64,000 nt of DNA, taken from the NCBI RefSeq assembly GCF_000092065.1, contig NC_009369.1, positions 372,001 to 436,000 on the forward strand. Reading direction: 5' to 3'. Positions 1 through 7,675 of the stretch are shown in pieces. Position numbers and translations under genes: made by a program. Below the pieces are notes generated by a model that was given only the letters and a program-made list of their open reading frames with translations, did no database searches and was not told the origin of the DNA. Position 1 is the stretch's first letter. Each line of letters begins with the position of its first letter. Origin of the DNA: Ostreococcus lucimarinus CCE9901 (Eukaryota; Chlorophyta; Mamiellophyceae; Mamiellales; Bathycoccaceae).

Positions 1-387
1 CCCCGTTTCCTCGCTCGCCGCGCCCGCGCCCGCGCCCGCGCCCTCGCGCGCCGCGTTCTCATCCATCAGCGATCCGTGGCTCACGCCTCGATCGAGCGCG
101 CCCGCGCGCACCGTGAGCAACACCAGCGCCCACACGCCGTCCGTCGTAAAGTCGCCGCGCGTCACCACGAGCCCGAATTCAAACACCACCCTGCAGATGT
201 CCGCCCCGAGCCCCGTCTTGTCCGGGCACGTCACTCGAAACTCCGCGCACGGCACCGCGTCCGCGCCGTCGTCCAGCGCGGCGTACGCGACGCACCGCTC
301 GTCGTCCGCCGCGTCGTCGGCGATCGTCGCCGCGCGCGCGCGCGCCGACGCGTCGCGCGCGCGCGGCGCGGACGGCGCGCGCGACAT
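1..387 (-). CDS. ACT-domain protein, 5' part only (cut by window edge)
   Basis: The reverse strand is open from an ATG at 385-387 to the window edge (129 codons, no stop). After a short Arg/Ala-rich leader the translation contains VTCPDKTGLGADICRVV, then FEFGLVVTRGDFTTDGVWAL, the beta-alpha-beta pattern of an ACT domain as in plant ACR (ACT-domain-repeat) proteins and GlnD-type sensors. These domains usually bind amino acids and regulate an attached or partner protein. What follows lies outside the window, so the number of ACT repeats and any catalytic domain are unknown. The start faces the GOST-type gene on the other strand with about 100 bases between them, so they probably share a promoter region. 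Confidence 0.75.
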   Translation of the reverse strand, partial: MSRAPSAPRARDASARARAATIADDAADDERCVAYAALDDGADAVPCAEFRVTCPDKTGLGADICRVVFEFGLVVTRGDFTTDGVWALVLLTVRAGALDRGVSHGSLMDENAAREGAGAGAGAASEETG

Positions 388-490
388 GCCGGCGACGCGA
401 CGAACCGCGGGCGCGACGCTCGACCGACGCGTCGGCGCGCGCGCGACGCCCCTCGAGCGCGCGCGGCGCGTCGATGAGTGACGCATCGCG

Positions 491-2176
491 ATGGCGAATC
501 GCGATCGCGAATCGCGTCGCCACAGCGCGATGCGCGCGGTCGCGCGGTCGCTCCTGCTCTGGCTGACGCTCGCGCCGACCCTGGCGCGCGCGTCGGCGCA
601 CGCGTACGCGCGCGACTCGCTGTACGCGACGAACGACGCGGCGATCCTCGTCGCGGGCGCGGAGGGCGTCTTCGCGTCGCGCGTGCGCCTCGAGCGCGAG
701 ACGACGGACGTCCGAAAGCGATGGCTCGGCGCGAATCCGCGCGTCGCGGACGGGCGCGCGTACGTCCGACTGGACGCGCTGACGTTCGAGCGGCCGCGGG
801 AGACGGCGCGGGCGAGGGGCGCGACGGGGGGGGCGAGCGGCTTGGTCGAGGCGGCGACGTTTAAACGCGAGGACGTCGATCGGATCGGCGTGTGGGACGA
901 CGAGGCGGGCGCGAGGAAGTTTTGTTGCACGGGTGACATGGCGAAGCGAGGGCTGTGCGAGAAGGGAGAGGTGGGACGATTGGTGGTGCGAGGGCGGGGC
1001 GACGGCGGCGCGACGGCGCCGTGGAAGACGGAGATTTGGTTCGAGGGCGACGACGTCGAGGCGAGGAGCGATGTGCAGGCGGTGAGCGTGCGGGAGACGG
1101 GGATGTATTACATGTGGTTCGTGGTGTGCGATCCGGAGCACGCGGGGGTGACGGTGAGCGGGAGGACGCTTTGGAAGAATCCGGATGGATATCTGCCGGG
1201 GGCGAAGACGGCGCTGTTGCCGTTTTACGGCTTCGCGGCGATGGCGTACCTCGGGTTGGGGTTCGCGTGGGCGATGGCGTACGTGGGGAATTGGCGACAC
1301 GTTTTAGAGCTGCATAATTGCATCACCGTCGTGCTGGCGCTGTCGATGTGCGAGACGGCGGTGTGGTATTTCGATTACGCCAACTGGAACGCCACGGGCT
1401 ATCGCCCGTACGTGTTCACCGTGGTCGCCGTCTTGCTCGGCAGTCTTCGCACGACGCTCAGTCGCACGCTCGTGCTCATGATGTCCATGGGGTACGGCGT
1501 CGTTCGCCCCACCCTCGGCGGGTTGAACGCCAAAGTGGTGTCGTTGAGCGTTTGCTATCTCTTCTCCACCGCCGTCAAGGACGTCGTCGAGCACGTCGGA
1601 TCGGTGGATGACTTGAAACCCGGCGCGAGGTTGTTTTTGGTGCTGCCGGTGTCGGTGTTTGATTCCGTGTTCTTGATTTGGATCTTCAACTCGCTGTCGA
1701 GGACGCTCACGCAGCTCGTGTTGAGACAACAAAAGCAAAAGCTGTCGCTCTACCGCGCGTTCACCAATCTCTTGGCGGCGAACGTCGTGCTCTCGGTCGG
1801 TTGGCTCGCGTACGAGATGTGGTTCAAGAGCACGGACATGATTGAAGAGAAGTGGGAGTCGGTGTGGATGTTGACTGCGTTTTGGCAAGCGTTATCCTTC
1901 GGTTTACTCGCCGGCATTTGCTTTTTATGGCGCCCCGCGAGCGAGTCGACGCAGTACGCCTACAGCGAGCTCGCGAACGACATCTCCGAAGACGCGTGGT
2001 GGGGCGAGCTCATCACCAACGACGACATCGAGCAATTCGCGGGGTCGTCGAAAATGTCCAAGTCACCGCGCGTGATGAATAGTGCGAAGAAGACGCGAGC
2101 GATGAACGACTTTTCGCTCGACGCCGACGACGACTCGGCGGCGGAAATCGAAATGGAAATGGGAAAGATTGACTGA
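491..2176 (+). CDS. GOST-family seven-transmembrane protein (GPR107/TMEM87-like)
   Basis: A 561-residue protein with a signal peptide, a lumenal domain of roughly 200 residues and a seven-helix block at about residues 242-485. The motif YFDYANWNATGYRP near residue 296 is characteristic of the Lung_7-TM_R/GOST family (GPR107, GPR108, TMEM87). Members sit in the Golgi and post-Golgi membranes and act in trafficking. A short acidic cytosolic tail follows the last helix. The true start may be the second Met at 530, which places the hydrophobic signal peptide (SLLLWLTLAPTLARA) right at the N-terminus. It converges with the DHHC gene, about 100 bases separating the two stops. Confidence 0.85.
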   Translation: MANRDRESRRHSAMRAVARSLLLWLTLAPTLARASAHAYARDSLYATNDAAILVAGAEGVFASRVRLERETTDVRKRWLGANPRVADGRAYVRLDALTFERPRETARARGATGGASGLVEAATFKREDVDRIGVWDDEAGARKFCCTGDMAKRGLCEKGEVGRLVVRGRGDGGATAPWKTEIWFEGDDVEARSDVQAVSVRETGMYYMWFVVCDPEHAGVTVSGRTLWKNPDGYLPGAKTALLPFYGFAAMAYLGLGFAWAMAYVGNWRHVLELHNCITVVLALSMCETAVWYFDYANWNATGYRPYVFTVVAVLLGSLRTTLSRTLVLMMSMGYGVVRPTLGGLNAKVVSLSVCYLFSTAVKDVVEHVGSVDDLKPGARLFLVLPVSVFDSVFLIWIFNSLSRTLTQLVLRQQKQKLSLYRAFTNLLAANVVLSVGWLAYEMWFKSTDMIEEKWESVWMLTAFWQALSFGLLAGICFLWRPASESTQYAYSELANDISEDAWWGELITNDDIEQFAGSSKMSKSPRVMNSAKKTRAMNDFSLDADDDSAAEIEMEMGKID

Positions 2177-2278
2177 TTGATTGAATCGATCGACGCACGC
2201 GTCCTTCGCTTCAACGCTGTAATTTGAATTGACACGCAATCGCGCGCTCTCTATTTGCTAAACGGCAATCACCGTACT

Positions 2279-3340
2279 TTACTTGCGTCCGCCCTTTCGC
2301 GACGCCCCGCGCGCGTCCGAGAGCGCCTGCAGCGTCTCGTCAAAGTGCCCGAGCGCCTCTTCGCGTTTCACCGGCGGCGGCGAATCCGGTTCGTCGGTGA
2401 ATACTTTTGACTTGTTCGCGCGCGCCTTGAACGGCGAAAACAAACCTCCGCGCTCCTTCGCGGACGCCGACGGCGGCGGCGGCTCCGCGGCTTTGGTCTT
2501 GATCGCCCTCGGCGCCTTCGGCGTCTTCGGCGCCGTTTTCTCCCTATCCGGCGCGTACGCCTCCGGCAGCCGACACAACCGACACACGCTGGTGCGAACC
2601 TGAATATCGCTCCCGTCCTCCCCCCGCTCTATCGCCGCCGCCCTCGCGTCCGCCGCGATCGCCCGCTCCGCGACGATGTACTCGTACGTCGACATCCGCC
2701 TCCAACACAGCGTCGCGTGAAACGCGAACAACTCCCCCACCACGTACAACAGCCCCATCCCGAGCGCCACGTACGCGCACACTCCCACGATCAACGACGC
2801 GTGCGTCACCCCGTTCCCCGCGTACCGCGCCCGCTCGTTCACGTACCTCTTCGCCTCGTCTCCGTTCGCCGCCAACCACGCCGCGAGACACGCGCCGCAC
2901 GCCGTCTGCCCCCCGATCTGCACCGTCGCGCTCGTCACCAGCGCCAAGAACGCCCCGTAATTCCGTCCACCGACGCAATTATTCAACCACTTGCAGTGAT
3001 GATCGAAATCGTCCACGCACTTATCGCAGTCCCGGCAGTGCTTCGCGCGTCGCCCGACGCTCGCGTCGCAGCGCCCGCAATACAGCGCCGCGTCGTCCGT
3101 CGCGCGCGCGCCCGGGTCGATCGCCGTCGCGCGCGCGAACGCGCACGTCACGAACGCGCACGCGCACGCGTACGCGATGATCGCGCCGCGTCGCGAGCGC
3201 GCGTCGGCGATCGACGGCGCGAGCAGCAGGTAAAATCCGAGCGCTTCGCACGTCCACACGACGATCGCCGTCGTTTGGTGCGCGTTGAGCGCCGCGCGCC
3301 CGCGCGCGTCGACGAATCCGTTGCGCCGCGTCGGCGGCAT
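2279..3340 (-). CDS. DHHC-type protein S-acyltransferase
   Basis: A 353-residue protein with two N-terminal hydrophobic segments (about 22-42 and 52-70), then a cysteine-rich domain (YCGRCDASVGRRAKHCRDC) ending in the catalytic DHHC at residues 113-116, and two more membrane segments. This is the standard four-helix layout of zinc-finger DHHC palmitoyltransferases, in which the Cys of DHHC carries the acyl intermediate. The residues after the DHHC (WLNNCVGGRNY) also fit the family. The C-terminal third is Pro/Lys-rich and probably a disordered cytosolic tail. The start faces the PRKRIP1 homologue 117 bases away on the opposite strand. Confidence 0.92.
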   Translation of the reverse strand: MPPTRRNGFVDARGRAALNAHQTTAIVVWTCEALGFYLLLAPSIADARSRRGAIIAYACACAFVTCAFARATAIDPGARATDDAALYCGRCDASVGRRAKHCRDCDKCVDDFDHHCKWLNNCVGGRNYGAFLALVTSATVQIGGQTACGACLAAWLAANGDEAKRYVNERARYAGNGVTHASLIVGVCAYVALGMGLLYVVGELFAFHATLCWRRMSTYEYIVAERAIAADARAAAIERGEDGSDIQVRTSVCRLCRLPEAYAPDREKTAPKTPKAPRAIKTKAAEPPPPSASAKERGGLFSPFKARANKSKVFTDEPDSPPPVKREEALGHFDETLQALSDARGASRKGGRK

Positions 3341-3456
3341 CGTTCGTCCGCGCCCGCGCGCGATCGAGCGCGGTTCGGGCTTCGCGCGGCGTCGATGAGT
3401 GTCGAAAACGACCCGCGCGGATTACCATTCGCCGCAGAAATCGCCGCGAATTCGCG

Positions 3457-3963
3457 ATGCGCGCGCCCGCGTCGGCGCTCGCGACGACGGAGACGCGAGA
3501 CGACGCGTTGGCGCTCGCGATCGCGGACGCGTCGAACGCGCCGGACGATCGCGCGCGGCGGGAGGCGGACGCGAAGGTGCTGGAACTGAAGCTCGGCGCG
3601 ATTCGCGACGACGTCAGGGCGTCGACGCTCGGCCGCGACGTGCAGGGCTCGCAGGCGGGCGCGGGGTCGGGGGAGTTTCACAAGTATCGCGAGCGGCGAC
3701 GGCGCGAGCGCGCGCGGTTGGAGGCGATGGAGGCGGCGGACGCGGCGCGGGTCGAAGCGGAGGCGCGCGCGCGGCGAGCGGCGGCGGCGAGCGAGGCGAG
3801 CGAGGCGAAGACGGCGAAGAACAGGGCGAAGCGAGCGAAGGCGAAGGCGAAGCGAGCGGCGAAACGGCGACGGGGGGGAGGGGGGGCGACGATCGGGGAG
3901 GCGAAGGCGGACGAGGAGGAGGAGGAGGAGGAGGCGGAGGCGACGGCGACGGCGCTCGATTGA
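3457..3963 (+). CDS. PRKRIP1: PRKRIP1 homologue (spliceosome-associated)
   Basis: A 168-residue, highly charged protein. Residues 61-87 (DVQGSQAGAGSGEFHKYRER and following) closely match the conserved core of PRKRIP1, in which a Gly-Ser-x-Ala-Gly-Ala-Gly-Ser-Gly-Glu-Phe-His string leads into a long basic helix. In animals this protein is found in the catalytic spliceosome, where the long helix bridges snRNP parts. Here the helix is Ala/Arg/Lys-rich and ends in a Glu run (EEEEEEEAEA). The length is close to the animal protein. The window also encodes SF3A3, but the two genes are not adjacent. Confidence 0.82.
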   Translation: MRAPASALATTETRDDALALAIADASNAPDDRARREADAKVLELKLGAIRDDVRASTLGRDVQGSQAGAGSGEFHKYRERRRRERARLEAMEAADAARVEAEARARRAAAASEASEAKTAKNRAKRAKAKAKRAAKRRRGGGGATIGEAKADEEEEEEEAEATATALD

Positions 3964-4045
3964 CGGGACGCGCGCGATCGGTGGGCGCGCGAATCGGTGG
4001 GCGCGCGAATTATAATACAATCTCGTGATGGGTTCGGCGGTGGCG

Positions 4046-5359
4046 TCACGCGGCCGGGGTGGTGGTGGTGGTTGTGGGGTCTCGCGCGTCGTCCGCGGAG
4101 GCGTCGTCGGCGTCGGTTTTCGACGCCTCGGTCTTCGTGTCGGCGAAGACGCCGGCGAACTTGTCCGCGATCGCTTGTTCCATCTCCATGCGCTCGGGCG
4201 AGCCTTTGTTGATGATGGCGTTCACGAAATCCTCGGGATCGACCTTGAGCAGCTGGAACGCGAACAGGATCAGTAACGGCAAATCGCTTCCCGTGGCGAG
4301 CGTCGCGCCGAACGCGACGAAGCCGACGATGAGATTGACGCGCTTCTTCCTCTTCTCCTTGGCGATTTGTTCGGGCGTCTTGTTTTTATCCTCCTCGCTC
4401 GTCTCCGCGATCGGCGCGTCGTCGAGCGTGTTCGTCCACGCGCGCGCTATGGCGCGCGGGAGCAAACACGCCGGCGCGACGTAAAACACGTACGCCATCG
4501 CCATCGCGAACGGGCCCAAGATGAATCCGACCGCGCCACCGCCGCGAAGCGCGCCGAGCGCCTTGGTCAACGTCGTCGACGTAGACAGCAGCAGCGTCGC
4601 CAATCCGACGACGCCGAACACGACCACGCACGCGCGCCGCGCCGTTTTGAAAATCTTCCCTCGGCGTCCGCCGAGCCATCGCAGCGCCATCAAAATCGGC
4701 GCCGTCATCACCCACCAACTGCTCCCTTCGCCGCCGTACGCCCCCGCGGGGACGAGCAACATGTAACCGACGTGAAAATCTAACCACGCGCTCCGACACG
4801 CGCGATTAAACGCGAACGGTCGATGCTCCCCTTCGTGCCTCGGCGACGTCTTGTTCTCGTACCACCACCGCCGCAGCGCGTACAGCGCGCCGAACGTCGG
4901 CAGCACCACGAGCAACAGCCACTGCGCGCCGATGATCGGCGCCTCCCTCGATTCCCTGAGCATCGCTCCCGTGTAGAACAGCAGCACGGCGGTGAGCGGG
5001 TTCAGCCGACCGAAGAACGTCGGCACCGCGTCGAGCGCGCGCGGATACAGCGCGTCGCTCAGCGGCGCGATGGTGTCCTCGAGCTCCGGGCGCGCGTCCT
5101 CGCCGTCGCGCGCCGCCGGGTCCTCCGACGACGCCGTCGCGCGCCGCCGCGTCGACGGACGCTCGCGTCGCGCGCGGGACGCCGCGGGGCGCGCGCGCGG
5201 CGACGCATCGCATCCGACCGCGGCGCGCGCGTCGGCGAACGATCGCGCGCCGCGACGTCCCGCGGACGCCTCGACGCGCGATGACGCGCGTTTGAGACGC
5301 GCGCGATGCCCGCGATCGATCGCGCGCGGCGCGAGGGCGCGCGCGGCGAACGCACGCAT
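4046..5359 (-). CDS. Predicted plastid multi-pass membrane protein, unknown function
   Basis: I do not recognise the family. The 437-residue protein begins with about 90 residues rich in Arg, Ala and Ser with few acidic residues, consistent with a chloroplast transit peptide. About six hydrophobic segments follow, for example LTAVLLFYTGAML, WLLLVVLPTFGALYAL, ACVVVFGVVGLATLLL and PLLILFAFQLL. A charged loop (EEDKNKTPEQIAKEKRKKR) precedes the last pair of helices. The C-terminus is soluble and acidic, ending in a Thr run and PAA. It is transcribed in the same direction as the CbbY gene upstream, with about 220 bases between. An envelope or thylakoid location is inference only. Confidence 0.7.
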   Translation of the reverse strand: MRAFAARALAPRAIDRGHRARLKRASSRVEASAGRRGARSFADARAAVGCDASPRARPAASRARRERPSTRRRATASSEDPAARDGEDARPELEDTIAPLSDALYPRALDAVPTFFGRLNPLTAVLLFYTGAMLRESREAPIIGAQWLLLVVLPTFGALYALRRWWYENKTSPRHEGEHRPFAFNRACRSAWLDFHVGYMLLVPAGAYGGEGSSWWVMTAPILMALRWLGGRRGKIFKTARRACVVVFGVVGLATLLLSTSTTLTKALGALRGGGAVGFILGPFAMAMAYVFYVAPACLLPRAIARAWTNTLDDAPIAETSEEDKNKTPEQIAKEKRKKRVNLIVGFVAFGATLATGSDLPLLILFAFQLLKVDPEDFVNAIINKGSPERMEMEQAIADKFAGVFADTKTEASKTDADDASADDARDPTTTTTTPAA

Positions 5360-5578
5360 CGCGGCGCGCGCGCGAGTGAGGACGGGACGCGGAAAATATC
5401 TTTCGGGACGCGCCGACGCGGGCTTCGCGAGACGCGCGAGGGCGAGTCGCCGCGCCGCCGCGCCGCCGCGACGGGATTTCGATGGAAATAAATAGTGATG
5501 GATTAAACGCGGGTCGAACGCGCGTGGGCGCGAGCGAGGGACTGGCGCGAGAGAGACGCGCGGTCGGTCGGTCGGCGA

Positions 5579-6487
5579 CTACAAGCCGTCGAACGCGGGC
5601 GTCTCCGCGCCTTCGGGGAACAACATCGCGAGCTTGACCGCGCCGAGATCGTTGACGACCTTGCTCGCGCCTTCGCCCATGAAATCGGCGCCGATGTTGC
5701 TGCCGCACGGGGTGATGAGACAGGCCATGTCGGCGCCGACGGCGGCGCGCAAGCCGACGATGGAATCTTCCACGACGAGGCACTTGCTCGCGGGCAAGCC
5801 AACCTTGTCTCTGGCGAGGTTGTAGATCAAGGGATCGGGCTTCTTGCGCGTGACGTCGTCACCAGCCATGAGCACGTCGAGCTTGCTCAAACGCTCGACG
5901 CCGACGACGGAGTTGACAACCTTTTCGAAGCCCGCCTTGGTCGCCGCGCTGCAAATCCCCACCGCGATGGAGGGATCGGCGATCGCCTCGTCCATGAGCG
6001 CGAGCACCCCAGGTCGCGCCACAGCCACTTCTTCGACGATCTTTTTATAAATTTCCGTCTTCTTGTCCTGCAACGCGTCGATGAGCGCGTCTCGATCCGC
6101 GTCGCTCGACGGCGCCTCCGCGAACATCGTCGACGTCGGCCACGCCTTTTTATCCTCGTTAAAATGCCATCGCATCTTCGGCTTCCCCCCGCCCACGGTA
6201 TTTTGCAGCACGTCGTAATATTTCACCACCCACTCCACGCCCTCGCCGTCGATTTTCAAATCAAACGCCTCGAACGCGCCGTTGTACGCCAACCGGTGCA
6301 GCTCCTCCGTCTCCACGATGACGCCGTCGCAATCAAACAAAAGCGCGAATCGCGCGTTCTTCGTGTTCGATCCCGCGTTCGCGCGCGTCGTCGTCGCGCG
6401 TCGCGTCGTCTTCGTCGTCTTCTTCGCCGCCGTCGTCCTCGCGCCGCGTTCAACGCGCGTCGACGTCGTCATCGCCGTCATCGCCAT
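5579..6487 (-). CDS. CBBY: CbbY-like HAD phosphatase, plastid
   Basis: The HAD nucleophile motif FDCDGVIVETEELH occurs at residues 51-64 (Asp52 and Asp54). Other conserved parts are VGGGKPKM in the cap region, KKPDPLIY and VVEDSIVGLRAA. This matches the plant CbbY protein, which dephosphorylates xylulose-1,5-bisphosphate, an inhibitory by-product of Rubisco. The first about 45 residues are Thr/Arg/Ala-rich and look like a transit peptide. I chose the Met at 6487 (302 residues): the frame extends to 6682, but the extension is basic low-complexity and would overlap the divergent bZIP gene. Confidence 0.88.
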   Translation of the reverse strand: MAMTAMTTSTRVERGARTTAAKKTTKTTRRATTTRANAGSNTKNARFALLFDCDGVIVETEELHRLAYNGAFEAFDLKIDGEGVEWVVKYYDVLQNTVGGGKPKMRWHFNEDKKAWPTSTMFAEAPSSDADRDALIDALQDKKTEIYKKIVEEVAVARPGVLALMDEAIADPSIAVGICSAATKAGFEKVVNSVVGVERLSKLDVLMAGDDVTRKKPDPLIYNLARDKVGLPASKCLVVEDSIVGLRAAVGADMACLITPCGSNIGADFMGEGASKVVNDLGAVKLAMLFPEGAETPAFDGL

Positions 6488-6699
6488 CGAATCCGTCCCT
6501 CTTATCGATGACGCGTCTTTTTCGTCGTCGCGCCGGCGTCGCGCGTTCGCGCGTCCGAAACGCCGCCCGAGCGCGTTCGACGCGCGTCCGCTCGCGAATC
6601 CGAGAGCGCGTCGCCGTCGTCGCGTCCGCGTCGCGGTGTGCGCGTCCCGAATCGCGCCGTCCCAGGCCCCTCTTCGTCGCACTTCGCCGCGCGACGCGA

Positions 6700-7194
6700 A
6701 TGCGCGCGTCGCGCGGCGACGACGCGCCGGCGCTCCCGGGACGCGCGGTCGCGGTGGACGAAGACAAAAAATCGATCGACAACGACGCGAACAAGCGCGC
6801 CGTCAAGCGCTACCGCGATCGTCAGCGCGACGCGAAGATGAAGTTGGAATCCGAAAACGCGGCGCTGCGAGTGGAGACGACGCGGTTGGCGACGGAGCTC
6901 GCGCACGCGCGATGGGTGCTCGACGCGGTGGCGTCGCGGTGCGGGATGAAGCGACGCGCGACGGGGCGCGACGCGGACGCGGCGCTGCGCCGAAGCGTCG
7001 CGCGCGTGATCCACGGCGCGGGGTGCCCGCTGGGACATCAGGGGCGGGACAGGCCGTTTCGATTGGACGCGACGGAGGCGAGGCGACGCGAGGACGAGGA
7101 CGAGGACGAGTTGGCGGCGTTTTTGAAGGAGTTTTTGGTGCACGAGGACGGGAAGTGTCCGTGCCCGGGGCGCGCGCGCGATGGGGGCGAGTAG
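6700..7194 (+). CDS. bZIP-like transcription factor with short Cys-rich tail
   Basis: A protein of about 164 residues from the Met at 6700. It carries a basic region NKRAVKRYRDRQRDAKM leading directly into a heptad-type helix (LESENAALRVETTRLATEL), the layout of a bZIP DNA-binding and dimerisation domain. The spacing Asn-x3-Ala-x2-Tyr-Arg-x-Arg resembles plant group F bZIPs such as the zinc-deficiency regulators bZIP19/23. After the zipper come a conserved-looking stretch GAGCPLGHQGRDRPF and a C-terminal KCPCPG. The frame is open from 6508, but those residues are basic low-complexity. The start is divergent from the CbbY gene. Confidence 0.72.
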   Translation: MRASRGDDAPALPGRAVAVDEDKKSIDNDANKRAVKRYRDRQRDAKMKLESENAALRVETTRLATELAHARWVLDAVASRCGMKRRATGRDADAALRRSVARVIHGAGCPLGHQGRDRPFRLDATEARRREDEDEDELAAFLKEFLVHEDGKCPCPGRARDGGE

Positions 7195-7224
7195 AGGATA
7201 GTTGTGTTGTATGAATAGTGATGT

Positions 7225-7600
7225 GGCGTGACGAACGGATGCGTGTGATCTGCTGCCCCTCAACCGGTCTCTTGAGTCCGTACTGTAGCGCGGAAATTTA
7301 GTAATTCAGAATGAATTAACTGTCTCAACGCCTGATGCGTTCAGCGTTCCACTGCTAAGCGTATCTCTACCTGATGGGGTCCGAGGCCTCGAAGTCCTAG
7401 GCCGAAGGAGATTGAAGGCAATTCGCGTGCGATTCGTGAAAGCAAATGTGCGTCTTATAAACAACCCCGTCGGTAAGGGACGGGTCTAACAAGTGACGCG
7501 CGCAAAGGAGCAGTTGCGCGTGTCGTCGCTTTATTTGCTGACATTTTTTATATAGCGTAATTGGAGGTATTCTAGTACCTCAGAGTTCATATAAGGACGA
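7225..7600 (+). ncRNA. Candidate structured non-coding RNA (string of hairpins)
   Basis: No credible coding frame exists between 7195 and 7675, and the base composition is clearly less GC-rich than the flanks. Seven short hairpins follow one another: 7259-7263/7272-7276; 7302-7307/7313-7318; 7327-7331/7337-7341; 7385-7389/7399-7403; 7466-7471/7479-7484; 7495-7505/7514-7524 (11 pairs, one G-U); 7564-7569/7576-7581. A run of six T lies at 7544-7549; on this strand it could be a pol III terminator or part of an Sm-like site before the last hairpin. I compared it by eye with U1, U2, U4, U5, U6, U3, SRP, RNase P and MRP signatures and found no convincing match, so its identity and strand are open. 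Confidence 0.4.
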
Positions 7601-7675
7601 TGCGTATACCTATTTACCATAGAAATGGCTAAGGCCCTTTCGTCAGCGTGCGCGACGACGCGCGCCGCGGCGTTA

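Noticed and set aside
179-1300. Long antisense frame over the GOST-type gene
   Set aside because: His/Arg/Pro-rich translation without any domain pattern; a shadow of GC-rich coding sequence. It is also in a different frame from the real ACT-domain gene at 1-387.
7360-7385. Possible U1 snRNA 5' end (TATCTCTACCTGATGGGGTC)
   Set aside because: It resembles the U1 start only partly, would not pair with the GTGCG donors seen here, and the expected U1 stem-loop sequences do not follow.
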